A DNA stretch of 10,771 bases from Chloroflexota bacterium. Lineage in GTDB: Bacteria > Chloroflexota > Dehalococcoidia > DSTF01 > JACRBR01. Positions 5,681 through 10,771 of this stretch are shown one piece after another. Both the position numbers and the translations under genes were made by a program. The stretch is from contig JANXYW010000167.1 in assembly GCA_025355835.1 (NCBI GenBank), forward strand, positions 1 through 10,771, read 5' to 3'. Position 1 is the first letter of the stretch, and each line of letters starts with the position of its first letter. The notes below the pieces were generated by a model that did not search any database, was not told the origin of the DNA, and saw only the letters and a list, made by a program, of their open reading frames with translations.

Positions 5681-6151
5681 ATGGTTGAGAAGTCACAGCC
5701 GATTACCAAAGCAGGCCTGAAGAAGATCGAGAAAGAGCTTCTCCATCTCGAGACCGTGCGCCGGCGCGAGGTAGCGGACAAGATCCACGCCGCCCACGAA
5801 CTGGCCAGCACGCAGAATAACGCCGAGTACGAAGATGCCAAGAACGAGCAGGCGATGGTCGAAGGCCGCATCGCCCAGTTCCGCAGCCTGATCAGCAACG
5901 CGTCGATCATCGACGAAGCCGGCGCGCACAAGTCGAAGCTCGTGATGCTCGGCAGCAACGTTAAAGTGAAGAGCGACGGCAAGTCGCAGGAATATACCAT
6001 CGTCGGTCCGGCGGAAGCAGATCCGCGCGAAGGCAAAATCAGCAACGAATCGCCCGTTGGCCGCGCGCTGATGGGGAAGAAGCTGAACGACGAAGTACAG
6101 GTGAGCGTGCCCAAGGGCCTCATCAGCATGAAGATCACGAAGATCGGGTAA
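5681..6151 (+). CDS. greA: GreA-family transcription elongation factor with altered coiled-coil tip
   Basis: A 156-residue GreA-family factor that enters the RNA polymerase secondary channel. Standard GreA stimulates cleavage of backtracked RNA. The N-terminal coiled coil (about 8-78) includes ITKAGLKKIEKELLHLE and NAEYEDAKNEQAMVEGRI. The C-terminal FKBP-like domain (about 82-156) includes EYTIVGPAEADP, SNESPVGRALMGKKL and a terminal KITKIG strand. The tip reads HELASTQNNAEY (39-50). Aligned with E. coli AREHGDLKENAEY, the catalytic Asp41 is Ser43 and Glu44 is Asn46. Cleavage stimulation is therefore doubtful. ATG at 5681 gives the family N-terminus, and the longer open frame to 5537 runs through the terminator. 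Followed by lysS after 84 bases, a neighbour known from other bacteria. Confidence 0.92.
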   Translation: MVEKSQPITKAGLKKIEKELLHLETVRRREVADKIHAAHELASTQNNAEYEDAKNEQAMVEGRIAQFRSLISNASIIDEAGAHKSKLVMLGSNVKVKSDGKSQEYTIVGPAEADPREGKISNESPVGRALMGKKLNDEVQVSVPKGLISMKITKIG

Positions 6152-6182
6152 CGGTCGTCGGTCGTCGGTCGTCGGTCGTCGG
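6152..6182. repeat. Heptamer repeat (CGGTCGT)n after greA
   Basis: Four full units of CGGTCGT plus CGG, starting directly after the greA stop codon. This is the same period-7 sequence found before rsmD at 3323-3344, in the same orientation. No terminator hairpin with a T-run lies between greA and lysS. Confidence 0.85.
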
Positions 6183-6223
6183 CGATTGTCTTCTCGCTTC
6201 TCGTCTCCCGCTTCCACGTCTTA

Positions 6224-6229
6224 TACCCT
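6224..6229 (+). promoter_or_regulatory. Candidate -10 box (TACCCT) for leaderless lysS mRNA
   Basis: TACCCT lies exactly six bases before the lysS ATG (6236), with no Shine-Dalgarno between. The spacing is identical to that of TACACT before the glycosyltransferase. An overlapping TATACC at 6222-6227 is an alternative register. No -35 box at 16-18 bases is recognisable. Inference only. Confidence 0.4.
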
Positions 6230-6235
6230 TCCGCT

Positions 6236-7732
6236 ATGCCTGGCGAAGACGAACTCATCCAACTCCGGCGCGAGAAGCTCGCACGTCTTCGCGCGCGCGG
6301 CGTCGACCCCTACCCGGCGCGCACATCGCGCACGCACACAGCCGCCGACGCGATCGCCGCATTCGAACGCTGGGAAGCCGGCCCGGACGAAGCGACGCGC
6401 GGCGATGCTCCAACGGTATGCGTGACCGGACGCATCACGGCGCTGCGCGATATGGGCAAAGCGTCGTTCCTGGACGTGCGGGACGGCACGAACCGCATTC
6501 AGTGCTATCTCAAGAAAGACATCATCGGCGAGGAAGCGTACGCCGGCATCGCGGATCTCGATCTGGGCGACTTCCTGGCCGTCACCGGCCCTCTGTTCCG
6601 CACACGAACGCAAGAGATCACGGTCGAAGCGCGATCGTACGACGTGCTGACGAAAGCGCTGCGGCCGCCGCCGGAAAAGTGGCACGGCATCGAGGACATC
6701 GAGATCCGCTATCGCCAGCGCTACCTGGATCTGATGGCCAACGCCGAAGTGCGCGACATCTTCCGCAACCGCTCGCGCGTAATCGCCGCGATCCGCCGCT
6801 ACCTGGACGCGCGCGACTTCATGGAAGTCGAGACGCCCGTGCTGCAGGCCGAGGCGGGCGCCGCAGCGGCGACGCCGTTCGTCACGCATCACCGCACGCT
6901 GGATCAGGATTTCTTCCTGCGCATCTCGCTGGAACTGCACCTGAAGCGGCTGGTCATCGGCGGCTTCGATCGCGTCTACGAGATGAGCCGCATCTTCCGC
7001 AACGAGGGCGCGTCGTGGAAGTACAACCCCGAATTCACCATGATCGAGGCGTACGAGGCGTACGCCGACTACAACGATGTCGCGCGCAACATTGAAGAGA
7101 TGGTGGCGGGCGTCGCGCGCGAGGTGTTCGATAGCACGACGGCGCAGTTTGGGGAACACACGTTAGAGCTCGCGCCGCCGTGGGCGCGCATCACCATGCG
7201 TGACGCGTTGATCGAGCACGCGGGCATCGACTTCGAAGAGTTCCGCACGCGCGAGAAGCTGCTCGAAGAGTTGCAGCGCCGCAAACTCAGCGACATCGAC
7301 CCGGGCTGGTCGTGGAGCAAGCTACTGGACGAAGCCGTTTCGCACTACGTGGAGCCGAAGCTCATCCAGCCGACGTTCCTGCTGGATTACCCGATCGAGA
7401 TCTCGCCGCTCGCGAAGAAGAAACCCGGCGTCCCCGGCATCGTCGAACGTTTCGAGGTGTTCTGCGGCGGGTTCGAGCTGGCAAACGCGTATTCCGAGCT
7501 GAACGATCCGATCGACCAGCGCGAACGCTTCGAGGCGCAAGCGCGTCTCGCCGCCGCCGGCCTCGAAGAAGTAGAGACGCTCGACGAAGACTTCCTCGTT
7601 GCGTTGGAGCACGGCATGCCGCCGACGGGCGGCTTCGGCATGGGTATCGACCGCCTCGTGATGATACTCACAGGCCAGAAGTCAATTCGCGAAGTGATCC
7701 TCTTTCCGCAGCTCCGCACCAAAGAGCAATAG
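6236..7732 (+). CDS. lysS: Lysine--tRNA ligase, class II
   Basis: Charges tRNA-Lys with lysine using ATP. At 498 residues it has the normal class II length. An N-terminal OB-fold anticodon-binding domain (about 60-137, with VTGRITALRDMGKASFLDV) is followed by the catalytic core. Motif 2 is RIFRNEGASWKYNPEFTMIE (252-271), the lysine-site region is GGFELANAYSELNDPIDQR (411-429), and motif 3 is GGFGMGIDRLVMILTG (465-480). Oddities at well-conserved sites: Tyr263 where most have His (RHNPEFT), Arg220-Thr221 in place of Asn-Ala in THHNALD, and AGAAAATPF in place of GGAAARPF. The remaining core is intact, so it is probably active. ATG at 6236 has no Shine-Dalgarno; see the TACCCT box. Seven bases separate it from the next gene. 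Confidence 0.95.
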   Translation: MPGEDELIQLRREKLARLRARGVDPYPARTSRTHTAADAIAAFERWEAGPDEATRGDAPTVCVTGRITALRDMGKASFLDVRDGTNRIQCYLKKDIIGEEAYAGIADLDLGDFLAVTGPLFRTRTQEITVEARSYDVLTKALRPPPEKWHGIEDIEIRYRQRYLDLMANAEVRDIFRNRSRVIAAIRRYLDARDFMEVETPVLQAEAGAAAATPFVTHHRTLDQDFFLRISLELHLKRLVIGGFDRVYEMSRIFRNEGASWKYNPEFTMIEAYEAYADYNDVARNIEEMVAGVAREVFDSTTAQFGEHTLELAPPWARITMRDALIEHAGIDFEEFRTREKLLEELQRRKLSDIDPGWSWSKLLDEAVSHYVEPKLIQPTFLLDYPIEISPLAKKKPGVPGIVERFEVFCGGFELANAYSELNDPIDQRERFEAQARLAAAGLEEVETLDEDFLVALEHGMPPTGGFGMGIDRLVMILTGQKSIREVILFPQLRTKEQ

Positions 7733-7739
7733 CGCCGCG

Positions 7740-8195
7740 ATGACGAATCAGCCGCCCGAAGTACAAGCCGCGATGCGCGAATGGCAGGCCGTCACTGACG
7801 ACCTCGTCGCCATTGCGGGCGACTTCGATCCATCCATGCTCGCTGCACCCAGCGCGTGCGGCGACTGGACGAATCGCCAACTCCTGATCCATATGGCGAC
7901 CGGTTACGGTGTCCGTATCGGCGCGCTGCAAGCCGTCGTCGATGGCGCCGGCGCGCCGCAGATCGATGCAGATGCCGCAAACGCCGCAAACGTCGCGCGG
8001 CTTGCGAACGCGACGGCCACGCAGATCGCGGCGGAGGTGGCACAAGTGCGCGGCCGCGTGCTCGTCCTGCTATCGCGACTGTCGTCCGAAGATCTCACGA
8101 CCACCACGACGCTTGCTGGCGGCAAGCCGCTTGGCGAAGCGTTGGCTTCGCTCAGCGCACACGACCTCGAACACGCAGCCGAGCTGCGCGGATAG
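7740..8195 (+). CDS. DinB/maleylpyruvate isomerase-like (MDMPI_N) metal-binding protein
   Basis: A 151-residue four-helix-bundle protein of the DinB/YfiT superfamily, whose members are metal-dependent and often use mycothiol, bacillithiol or another thiol. Evidence is the pattern CGDWTNRQLLIHMATGY (40-56) with His51 and the C-terminal HDLEHAAEL (141-149) with His141 and His145, which together give the usual three-histidine metal site. Residues 60-118 form Ala-rich helices. No second domain is present, so it is the minimal form. Starts seven bases after the lysS stop and probably shares its transcript. There is no clear Shine-Dalgarno. The reaction and substrate cannot be told from sequence; a conjugating or detoxifying role is only a family-level guess. 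Confidence 0.75.
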   Translation: MTNQPPEVQAAMREWQAVTDDLVAIAGDFDPSMLAAPSACGDWTNRQLLIHMATGYGVRIGALQAVVDGAGAPQIDADAANAANVARLANATATQIAAEVAQVRGRVLVLLSRLSSEDLTTTTTLAGGKPLGEALASLSAHDLEHAAELRG

Positions 8196-8205
8196 CGGGG
8201 AGACT

Positions 8206-8225
8206 CACAGCCGAGAACGGCTGTG
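8206..8225. repeat. Perfect 8-bp hairpin after the DinB-like gene
   Basis: CACAGCCG at 8206-8213 pairs fully with CGGCTGTG at 8218-8225 around an AGAA loop, starting ten bases after the stop codon. No T-run follows, so Rho-independent termination is uncertain. It may be a dispersed hairpin repeat that also ends the greA-lysS transcript region. Confidence 0.5.
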
Positions 8226-8263
8226 TCACACAACTCCTTCGTATCTCCTCCCTGTCACAACCC

Positions 8264-8319
8264 AATCTGCGGCATCTGCGAAATCTGCGGTTCCAACCCC
8301 TCCGTGAAATCCGTGCAAT
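8264..8319. repeat. Nine-base phased repeats in the gap before DUF4097
   Basis: Three 9-base units (AATCTGCGG, CATCTGCGA, AATCTGCGG at 8264-8290) are followed by two 9-base units of another type (CCGTGAAAT, CCGTGCAAT at 8302-8319). The sequence resembles a dispersed intergenic repeat type found in environmental bacteria. The gap 8196-8420 contains no supportable gene. Confidence 0.7.
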
Positions 8320-8362
8320 CCCTGTTTCCCCTCGCCGCTGCGGAATCCGCAACTCCCCACGC

Positions 8363-8391
8363 TTGAGACTTCGCGGCGATCGATCCACAAT
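8363..8391 (+). promoter_or_regulatory. Candidate promoter for the DUF4097-cyclase operon
   Basis: TTGAGA at 8363-8368 and CACAAT at 8386-8391 are separated by 17 bases, with one and two mismatches from consensus. Transcription would start near 8398, about 23 bases before the GTG start at 8421, leaving room for the GAGAGG ribosome site at 8408-8413. Confidence 0.4.
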
Positions 8392-8420
8392 GCCCGTCAC
8401 ACCTACCGAGAGGATGCAGC

Positions 8421-9131
8421 GTGGATCTCCAGCACTTCGCCCTGCCCGTCGCTGTCACCCTGCGCCTGCAATCGCGCTCCGGCAAGATTGACGTCGTCGC
8501 AGAACCACGCGAAGACGTCGTCGTCGAAGGCGACAAATTCGACGCGGGCGAAGCGGACGGTGGTGCGACGCTGGAAGTGCGCTCCGGTCACGGCGGCTCG
8601 AAGCCGCTATTGGTGCGCTGCCCGGTCGGCACGGATGTCGTCGTCGGCACGCAATCGGGCCCCGTCAACCTGCGCGGCGAGTTCGGCATCGTTTCCGTCA
8701 CCACGATGAGCGGCGGCATCGATGTCGAGCGCGCGGACGAAGCAGATCTGCGCACCGGCGCCGGCGGTGTCCACCTGGGATCATGCGGCGGACGCTGCCG
8801 CATGAATTCGATGAGCGGCAGCATCGTCGCAGGTGCAGTAGGCGCTGCATCTGCAGGCACCGTCTCCGGCTCCATCACAATCGAGCGCGTCGCGGGCCGC
8901 CTCAAAGCGCGCAGCGTCAGCGGCCCGATCAACATCGCTTGCGGCGCAGAGGGCGCGATCGTCGTCAAGACGGTCTCCGGCAAGGTGCATTTGGAATTGC
9001 CAAACGGCACCGCGCTGGATACGCGTTTCAAGACGCTCTCCGGCAAGGTGCACAACCCCTTTCCCGCCGGCCACGACTGCCGCCTCGAAGCGATGAGCAT
9101 CTCCGGATCGATCGAACTGGTTCAGTCATGA
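8421..9131 (+). CDS. DUF4097-family repeat protein (putative beta-helix)
   Basis: A 236-residue protein of the DUF4097 type (labelled putative adhesin in Pfam), predicted to form a parallel beta-helix. Ser-Gly turns followed by I or V recur at 97-98, 132-133, 149-150, 167-168, 186-187, 207-208 and 228-229, mostly 17-21 residues apart (for example TMSGGI, SMSGSI, TVSGSI, SVSGPI, TVSGKV, TLSGKV, SISGSI). The N-terminal part (1-75) is a beta-rich cap. There is no signal peptide or transmembrane segment, so it is probably cytoplasmic despite the adhesin label. The start is GTG with GAGAGG seven bases upstream. Its stop overlaps the cyclase start as ATGA, implying coupled translation. Function is unknown in general; bacterial relatives often sit beside regulators. 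Confidence 0.8.
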   Translation: MDLQHFALPVAVTLRLQSRSGKIDVVAEPREDVVVEGDKFDAGEADGGATLEVRSGHGGSKPLLVRCPVGTDVVVGTQSGPVNLRGEFGIVSVTTMSGGIDVERADEADLRTGAGGVHLGSCGGRCRMNSMSGSIVAGAVGAASAGTVSGSITIERVAGRLKARSVSGPINIACGAEGAIVVKTVSGKVHLELPNGTALDTRFKTLSGKVHNPFPAGHDCRLEAMSISGSIELVQS

Positions 9132-9670
9132 TGGCGACCGCGCCAACGAAGTCGACCGTCGTGCGCGGTACGATCATGTTCACCGACATCGTCGGCTTCA
9201 CCGAATTCACCGCGCTGCGCGGCGACGACGAAGCGATCGAATTACTCTCCTTACAGGAAGGCATCGTGACAGAAGAGTTGGACGGCGAATCCCGCATCGT
9301 CAAACAACTTGGGGACGGGCTGATGATCTGGTTCGCCGACTCATGCGCGGCGATCGAGACGGGGCTCCGGCTCCAGGAGCGGTTCGAAGAAGCAGCATGG
9401 GATCGCGACCTGCCGCTGTGGGTCCGCATCGGCCTCCACTCTGGTCAGCAATCGCGCCGTGGCGACGACCTCATCGGCCACGACGTGAACGTCGCTGCGC
9501 GCATCGTTAGTTTCGCGGACTCCGGCGAGGTGCTTGCGTCCGAAGCGGCCGTGCGGAGCGCCGACGGCGGCGTACCCGATGTCGAGTTCAAGCGCCTCGG
9601 CCCCGTCGTCATGAAGGGCATCCCCAACCCGATCAATCTGTTCCGCGCTGAGCGCCGCGGCGCCGCGTAA
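9128..9670 (+). CDS. Stand-alone class III adenylate/guanylate cyclase domain
   Basis: A 180-residue protein consisting only of a class III nucleotidyl cyclase domain, predicted to make cAMP (or cGMP) as a homodimer in the cytoplasm. All catalytic positions appear present: metal-binding Asp20 in MFTDIVGFTEF and Asp63 in LGDGLMIWF, adenine-selecting Lys59 and Asp114 (seven residues before Asn121, as in mammalian enzymes), and transition-state Asn121 and Arg125 in DLIGHDVNVAARI. The C-terminal part (GEVLASEAAV, FKRLGPVVMKGIPNPINLF) is standard. No sensor, HAMP or membrane segment is attached, which is unusual. Input may come from the coupled DUF4097 protein. ATG at 9128 gives the ATGA overlap; the frame continues far upstream only as the DUF4097 shadow. 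Confidence 0.9.
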   Translation: MMATAPTKSTVVRGTIMFTDIVGFTEFTALRGDDEAIELLSLQEGIVTEELDGESRIVKQLGDGLMIWFADSCAAIETGLRLQERFEEAAWDRDLPLWVRIGLHSGQQSRRGDDLIGHDVNVAARIVSFADSGEVLASEAAVRSADGGVPDVEFKRLGPVVMKGIPNPINLFRAERRGAA

Positions 9671-9731
9671 GCTGCAGTCTTCATCACGAGCGGCACGAGG
9701 GCTCGAGGGGACGCGCGACGTCTCTCGATAC

Positions 9732-9756
9732 GTACCGTGGACTTCCGTCCGCGCGG
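9732..9756. repeat. REP-like hairpin element, third copy
   Basis: GTACCGTGGACTTCCGTCCG and the next few bases match the arms at 3415-3438 and 3518-3541 with a few changes, keeping the GGAC-GTCC stem. It lies between the cyclase gene and the toxin-antitoxin operator. The gap 9671-9802 has no supportable gene. Confidence 0.65.
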
Positions 9757-9802
9757 TCGCCGATCACAGCTGTCCGCTACGGGTCGCGATTCTGGCCCGG
9801 CC

Positions 9803-9848
9803 ATATCAATTGATATGATTGATATAATCCTACCAATTGATATAATTC
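9803..9848. promoter_or_regulatory. AT-rich operator/promoter island of the toxin-antitoxin operon
   Basis: ATATCAATTGATAT (9803-9816) is a perfect 14-base palindrome. The half-site ATTGATAT recurs at 9809, 9818 and 9836, at 9- and 18-base steps. A promoter is embedded: TTGATA (9819-9824), 16 bases, TATAAT (9841-9846), with a start expected near 9853. Another TATAAT lies at 9823-9828. Overlap of promoter and repeats fits Phd-family autorepression by antitoxin or complex. The base composition contrasts sharply with the surrounding GC-rich DNA. Confidence 0.75.
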
Positions 9849-9882
9849 ACTCAATTCAGTCAACAGCCGGCGAGGGTCTGAG

Positions 9883-10179
9883 ATGAAACGAACACTGACA
9901 GCGATGGAAGCGCGCCGGAAGTTCGGCGAGATGCTCGAAAACGTGCGCCGCGGCGACGAGGTCGTCATCGAACGCGCGGGCAAAACGATGGGTGTGCTCA
10001 TCTCGCCAGAGCGGTACGGCGGCCTGGTGCGGCAGCGGGAGGAGTTCTGGAAGGCGTTCGAGGCGATCCAGGCCGGTGCACGCACGAAGGATCTCAGCGA
10101 CGAAGAGGTCGAGCGTCTGGTCGACGAAGAAGTGCGCGCCGTGAGAGGAAAGAACCGCAGCAAGCAGCGATCCGCCTGA
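9883..10179 (+). CDS. Phd/YefM-family antitoxin
   Basis: A 98-residue type II antitoxin. The N-terminal domain (about 1-55) shows the Phd/YefM pattern: TLTAMEARRKFGEMLENVRR, then DEVVIERAGKTMGVLISPERY, the dimeric DNA-binding fold. The C-terminal part (about 56-98, charged, ending KNRSKQRSA) should wrap and inhibit the PIN toxin. The start ATG at 9883 has GAGGG six bases upstream and lies about 30 bases from the predicted transcription start in the AT-rich island, the likely autoregulatory operator. The stop codon is one base from the toxin start, so the two are co-translated. Confidence 0.9.
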   Translation: MKRTLTAMEARRKFGEMLENVRRGDEVVIERAGKTMGVLISPERYGGLVRQREEFWKAFEAIQAGARTKDLSDEEVERLVDEEVRAVRGKNRSKQRSA

Positions 10180-10180
10180 C

Positions 10181-10609
10181 GTGCGAGTAGTGATCGATAC
10201 GAACGTCATCGTCAGCGCACTCTTGCGGCCGTCCGGTTCTCCGGCGGAGGTCGTCAATGCTGCCAGGGGAGGCGCGTGCCTGTGGATCACGTCGCTGAAC
10301 CTCATCAAGGAGGCACAACGGGTGCTGCTCCGGCCACACCTCCGACGACTCATCGAGGCGAACGAAGATGCGATCGCCGACTTGTTCATCGTGATGAATA
10401 CCGTTGCGATGTGCGTCACTCCCACGCGTCGAGTAGAAGCCTCCCGCGACCCGGACGACAACCGCGTGCTCGAAGCCGCCGTCGCCGGCGAGGCCGACTA
10501 CATCGTCACCGGCGATCGCGATCTGTTGGAGTTGGGATCGTACGAAGGCATCCGCATCGTGACGCCCGCCGACTTCGATTGCGTTGCAGCCGCGCTAGGC
10601 GATCGCTAG
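10181..10609 (+). CDS. PIN-domain toxin (TIGR00305-like ribonuclease)
   Basis: A 142-residue PIN-domain protein of the putative toxin-antitoxin PIN family (COG1569/TIGR00305), expected to cut RNA using Mg2+ or Mn2+ when freed from its antitoxin. The acidic site is visible: Asp6 in VVIDTNVIVSALL (3-15), Glu44 in LIKEAQRVL (41-49), Asp93 in DPDDNRVLEAA (90-100), and Asp112 with Asp114 in ADYIVTGDRDLLEL (105-118). Length is normal and nothing is truncated. The GTG start is one base after the antitoxin stop, with no separate Shine-Dalgarno, so translation probably depends on the antitoxin. Its stop codon overlaps the stop of the convergent minus-strand gene. RNA targets cannot be predicted from sequence. 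Confidence 0.9.
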   Translation: MRVVIDTNVIVSALLRPSGSPAEVVNAARGGACLWITSLNLIKEAQRVLLRPHLRRLIEANEDAIADLFIVMNTVAMCVTPTRRVEASRDPDDNRVLEAAVAGEADYIVTGDRDLLELGSYEGIRIVTPADFDCVAAALGDR

Positions 10610-10771
10610 TCGGGCTTGCCGCAGGTGCGTACCTCGAACGGCGCGATGCCGATGACGCCGCGGCTGCGCGTGCAGATGCGCGAATCCGTATCGACGATCA
10701 CCTGGCCCGTCGCATCTGTGCGCACGTTCAGGCGATCGAGATCGCCGTAGCTGTTGCCGAACGAGTACTTG
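10606..10771 (-). CDS. 3' end of an unrecognised minus-strand gene
   Basis: The last 54 codons of a gene that continues past the right edge. The frame is open throughout with strong G/C at third positions, which supports real coding. The peptide starts KYSFGNSYGDLDRLNVRTD and ends EVRTCGKPD. It is polar and beta-rich by appearance, with two cysteines (positions 33 and 50 of the fragment) that could form a disulfide, suggesting an exported domain. I do not recognise the family. Its stop codon (10606-10608) overlaps that of the PIN toxin on the other strand, leaving no room for a terminator between them. Confidence 0.55.
   Translation of the reverse strand, partial: KYSFGNSYGDLDRLNVRTDATGQVIVDTDSRICTRSRGVIGIAPFEVRTCGKPD

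Noticed and set aside
6221..7159. Minus-strand open frame of 312 codons opposite lysS
   Set aside because: Antisense shadow of an unmistakable LysRS catalytic core.
8206..8225. Rho-independent terminator after the DinB-like gene
   Set aside because: The stem is good but no T-run follows on either strand, so I list it only as a hairpin repeat.
8783..9127. Cyclase with a long N-terminal extension
   Set aside because: The extension lies in the shadow frame of DUF4097 and is Arg/His-rich with no domain. ATG 9128 gives a clean ATGA overlap.

Overview
The window is a 10.8 kb piece of a GC-rich bacterial chromosome. I place it in the Chloroflexota with moderate confidence. The reasons are the order rsmD-coaD followed by a SepIVA/DivIVA-like coiled-coil protein, a class II LysRS directly after greA, and intergenic regions full of short dispersed repeats of the kind common in that phylum. 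Actinobacteriota or another GC-rich lineage cannot be excluded without a search. No phage, insertion sequence, CRISPR array, tRNA or rRNA is visible.

Layout, left to right. Positions 1-163 hold two perfect hairpins and no gene I can support. A minus-strand ExoA-like membrane glycosyltransferase (164-1213) follows. Next is a 480-bp repeat-rich gap containing a tandemly duplicated composite repeat. A minus-strand operon (3306 down to 1693) encodes RsmD, CoaD (GTGA overlap) and a SepIVA-like coiled-coil protein; the last appears to start at an AUC codon behind a perfect Shine-Dalgarno. A second repeat-rich gap (3307-3619) carries a REP-like inverted pair. A minus-strand, membrane-anchored GH18-fold protein (3620-5299) follows, with its catalytic motif destroyed. 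Transcription then diverges to the plus strand: greA (5681-6151) with a near-consensus promoter and an intrinsic terminator in its leader, lysS (6236-7732), and a small DinB/MDMPI-like protein (7740-8195). After a repeat-bearing gap come a DUF4097 protein (8421-9131) and a stand-alone class III nucleotidyl cyclase (9128-9670) overlapping by ATGA. An AT-rich operator/promoter then leads into a Phd-PIN toxin-antitoxin pair (9883-10609). The window ends in the 3' end of an unrecognised minus-strand gene that overlaps the toxin stop codon.

Most genes are housekeeping: translation (rsmD, lysS), CoA synthesis (coaD), transcript elongation (greA) and envelope or division functions. The more interesting signals are a GreA lacking both acidic residues at the coiled-coil tip, an attenuator-like greA leader resembling the E. 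coli GraL arrangement, the AUC start, a predicted GH18 pseudoenzyme, and a coupled DUF4097-cyclase pair. Further points are TANNNT boxes placed six bases before two start codons (possible leaderless mRNAs) and several families of intergenic repeats. I do not see a clear new defence or mobile system. The DUF4097-cyclase pair and the greA leader are the best candidates for undescribed biology.
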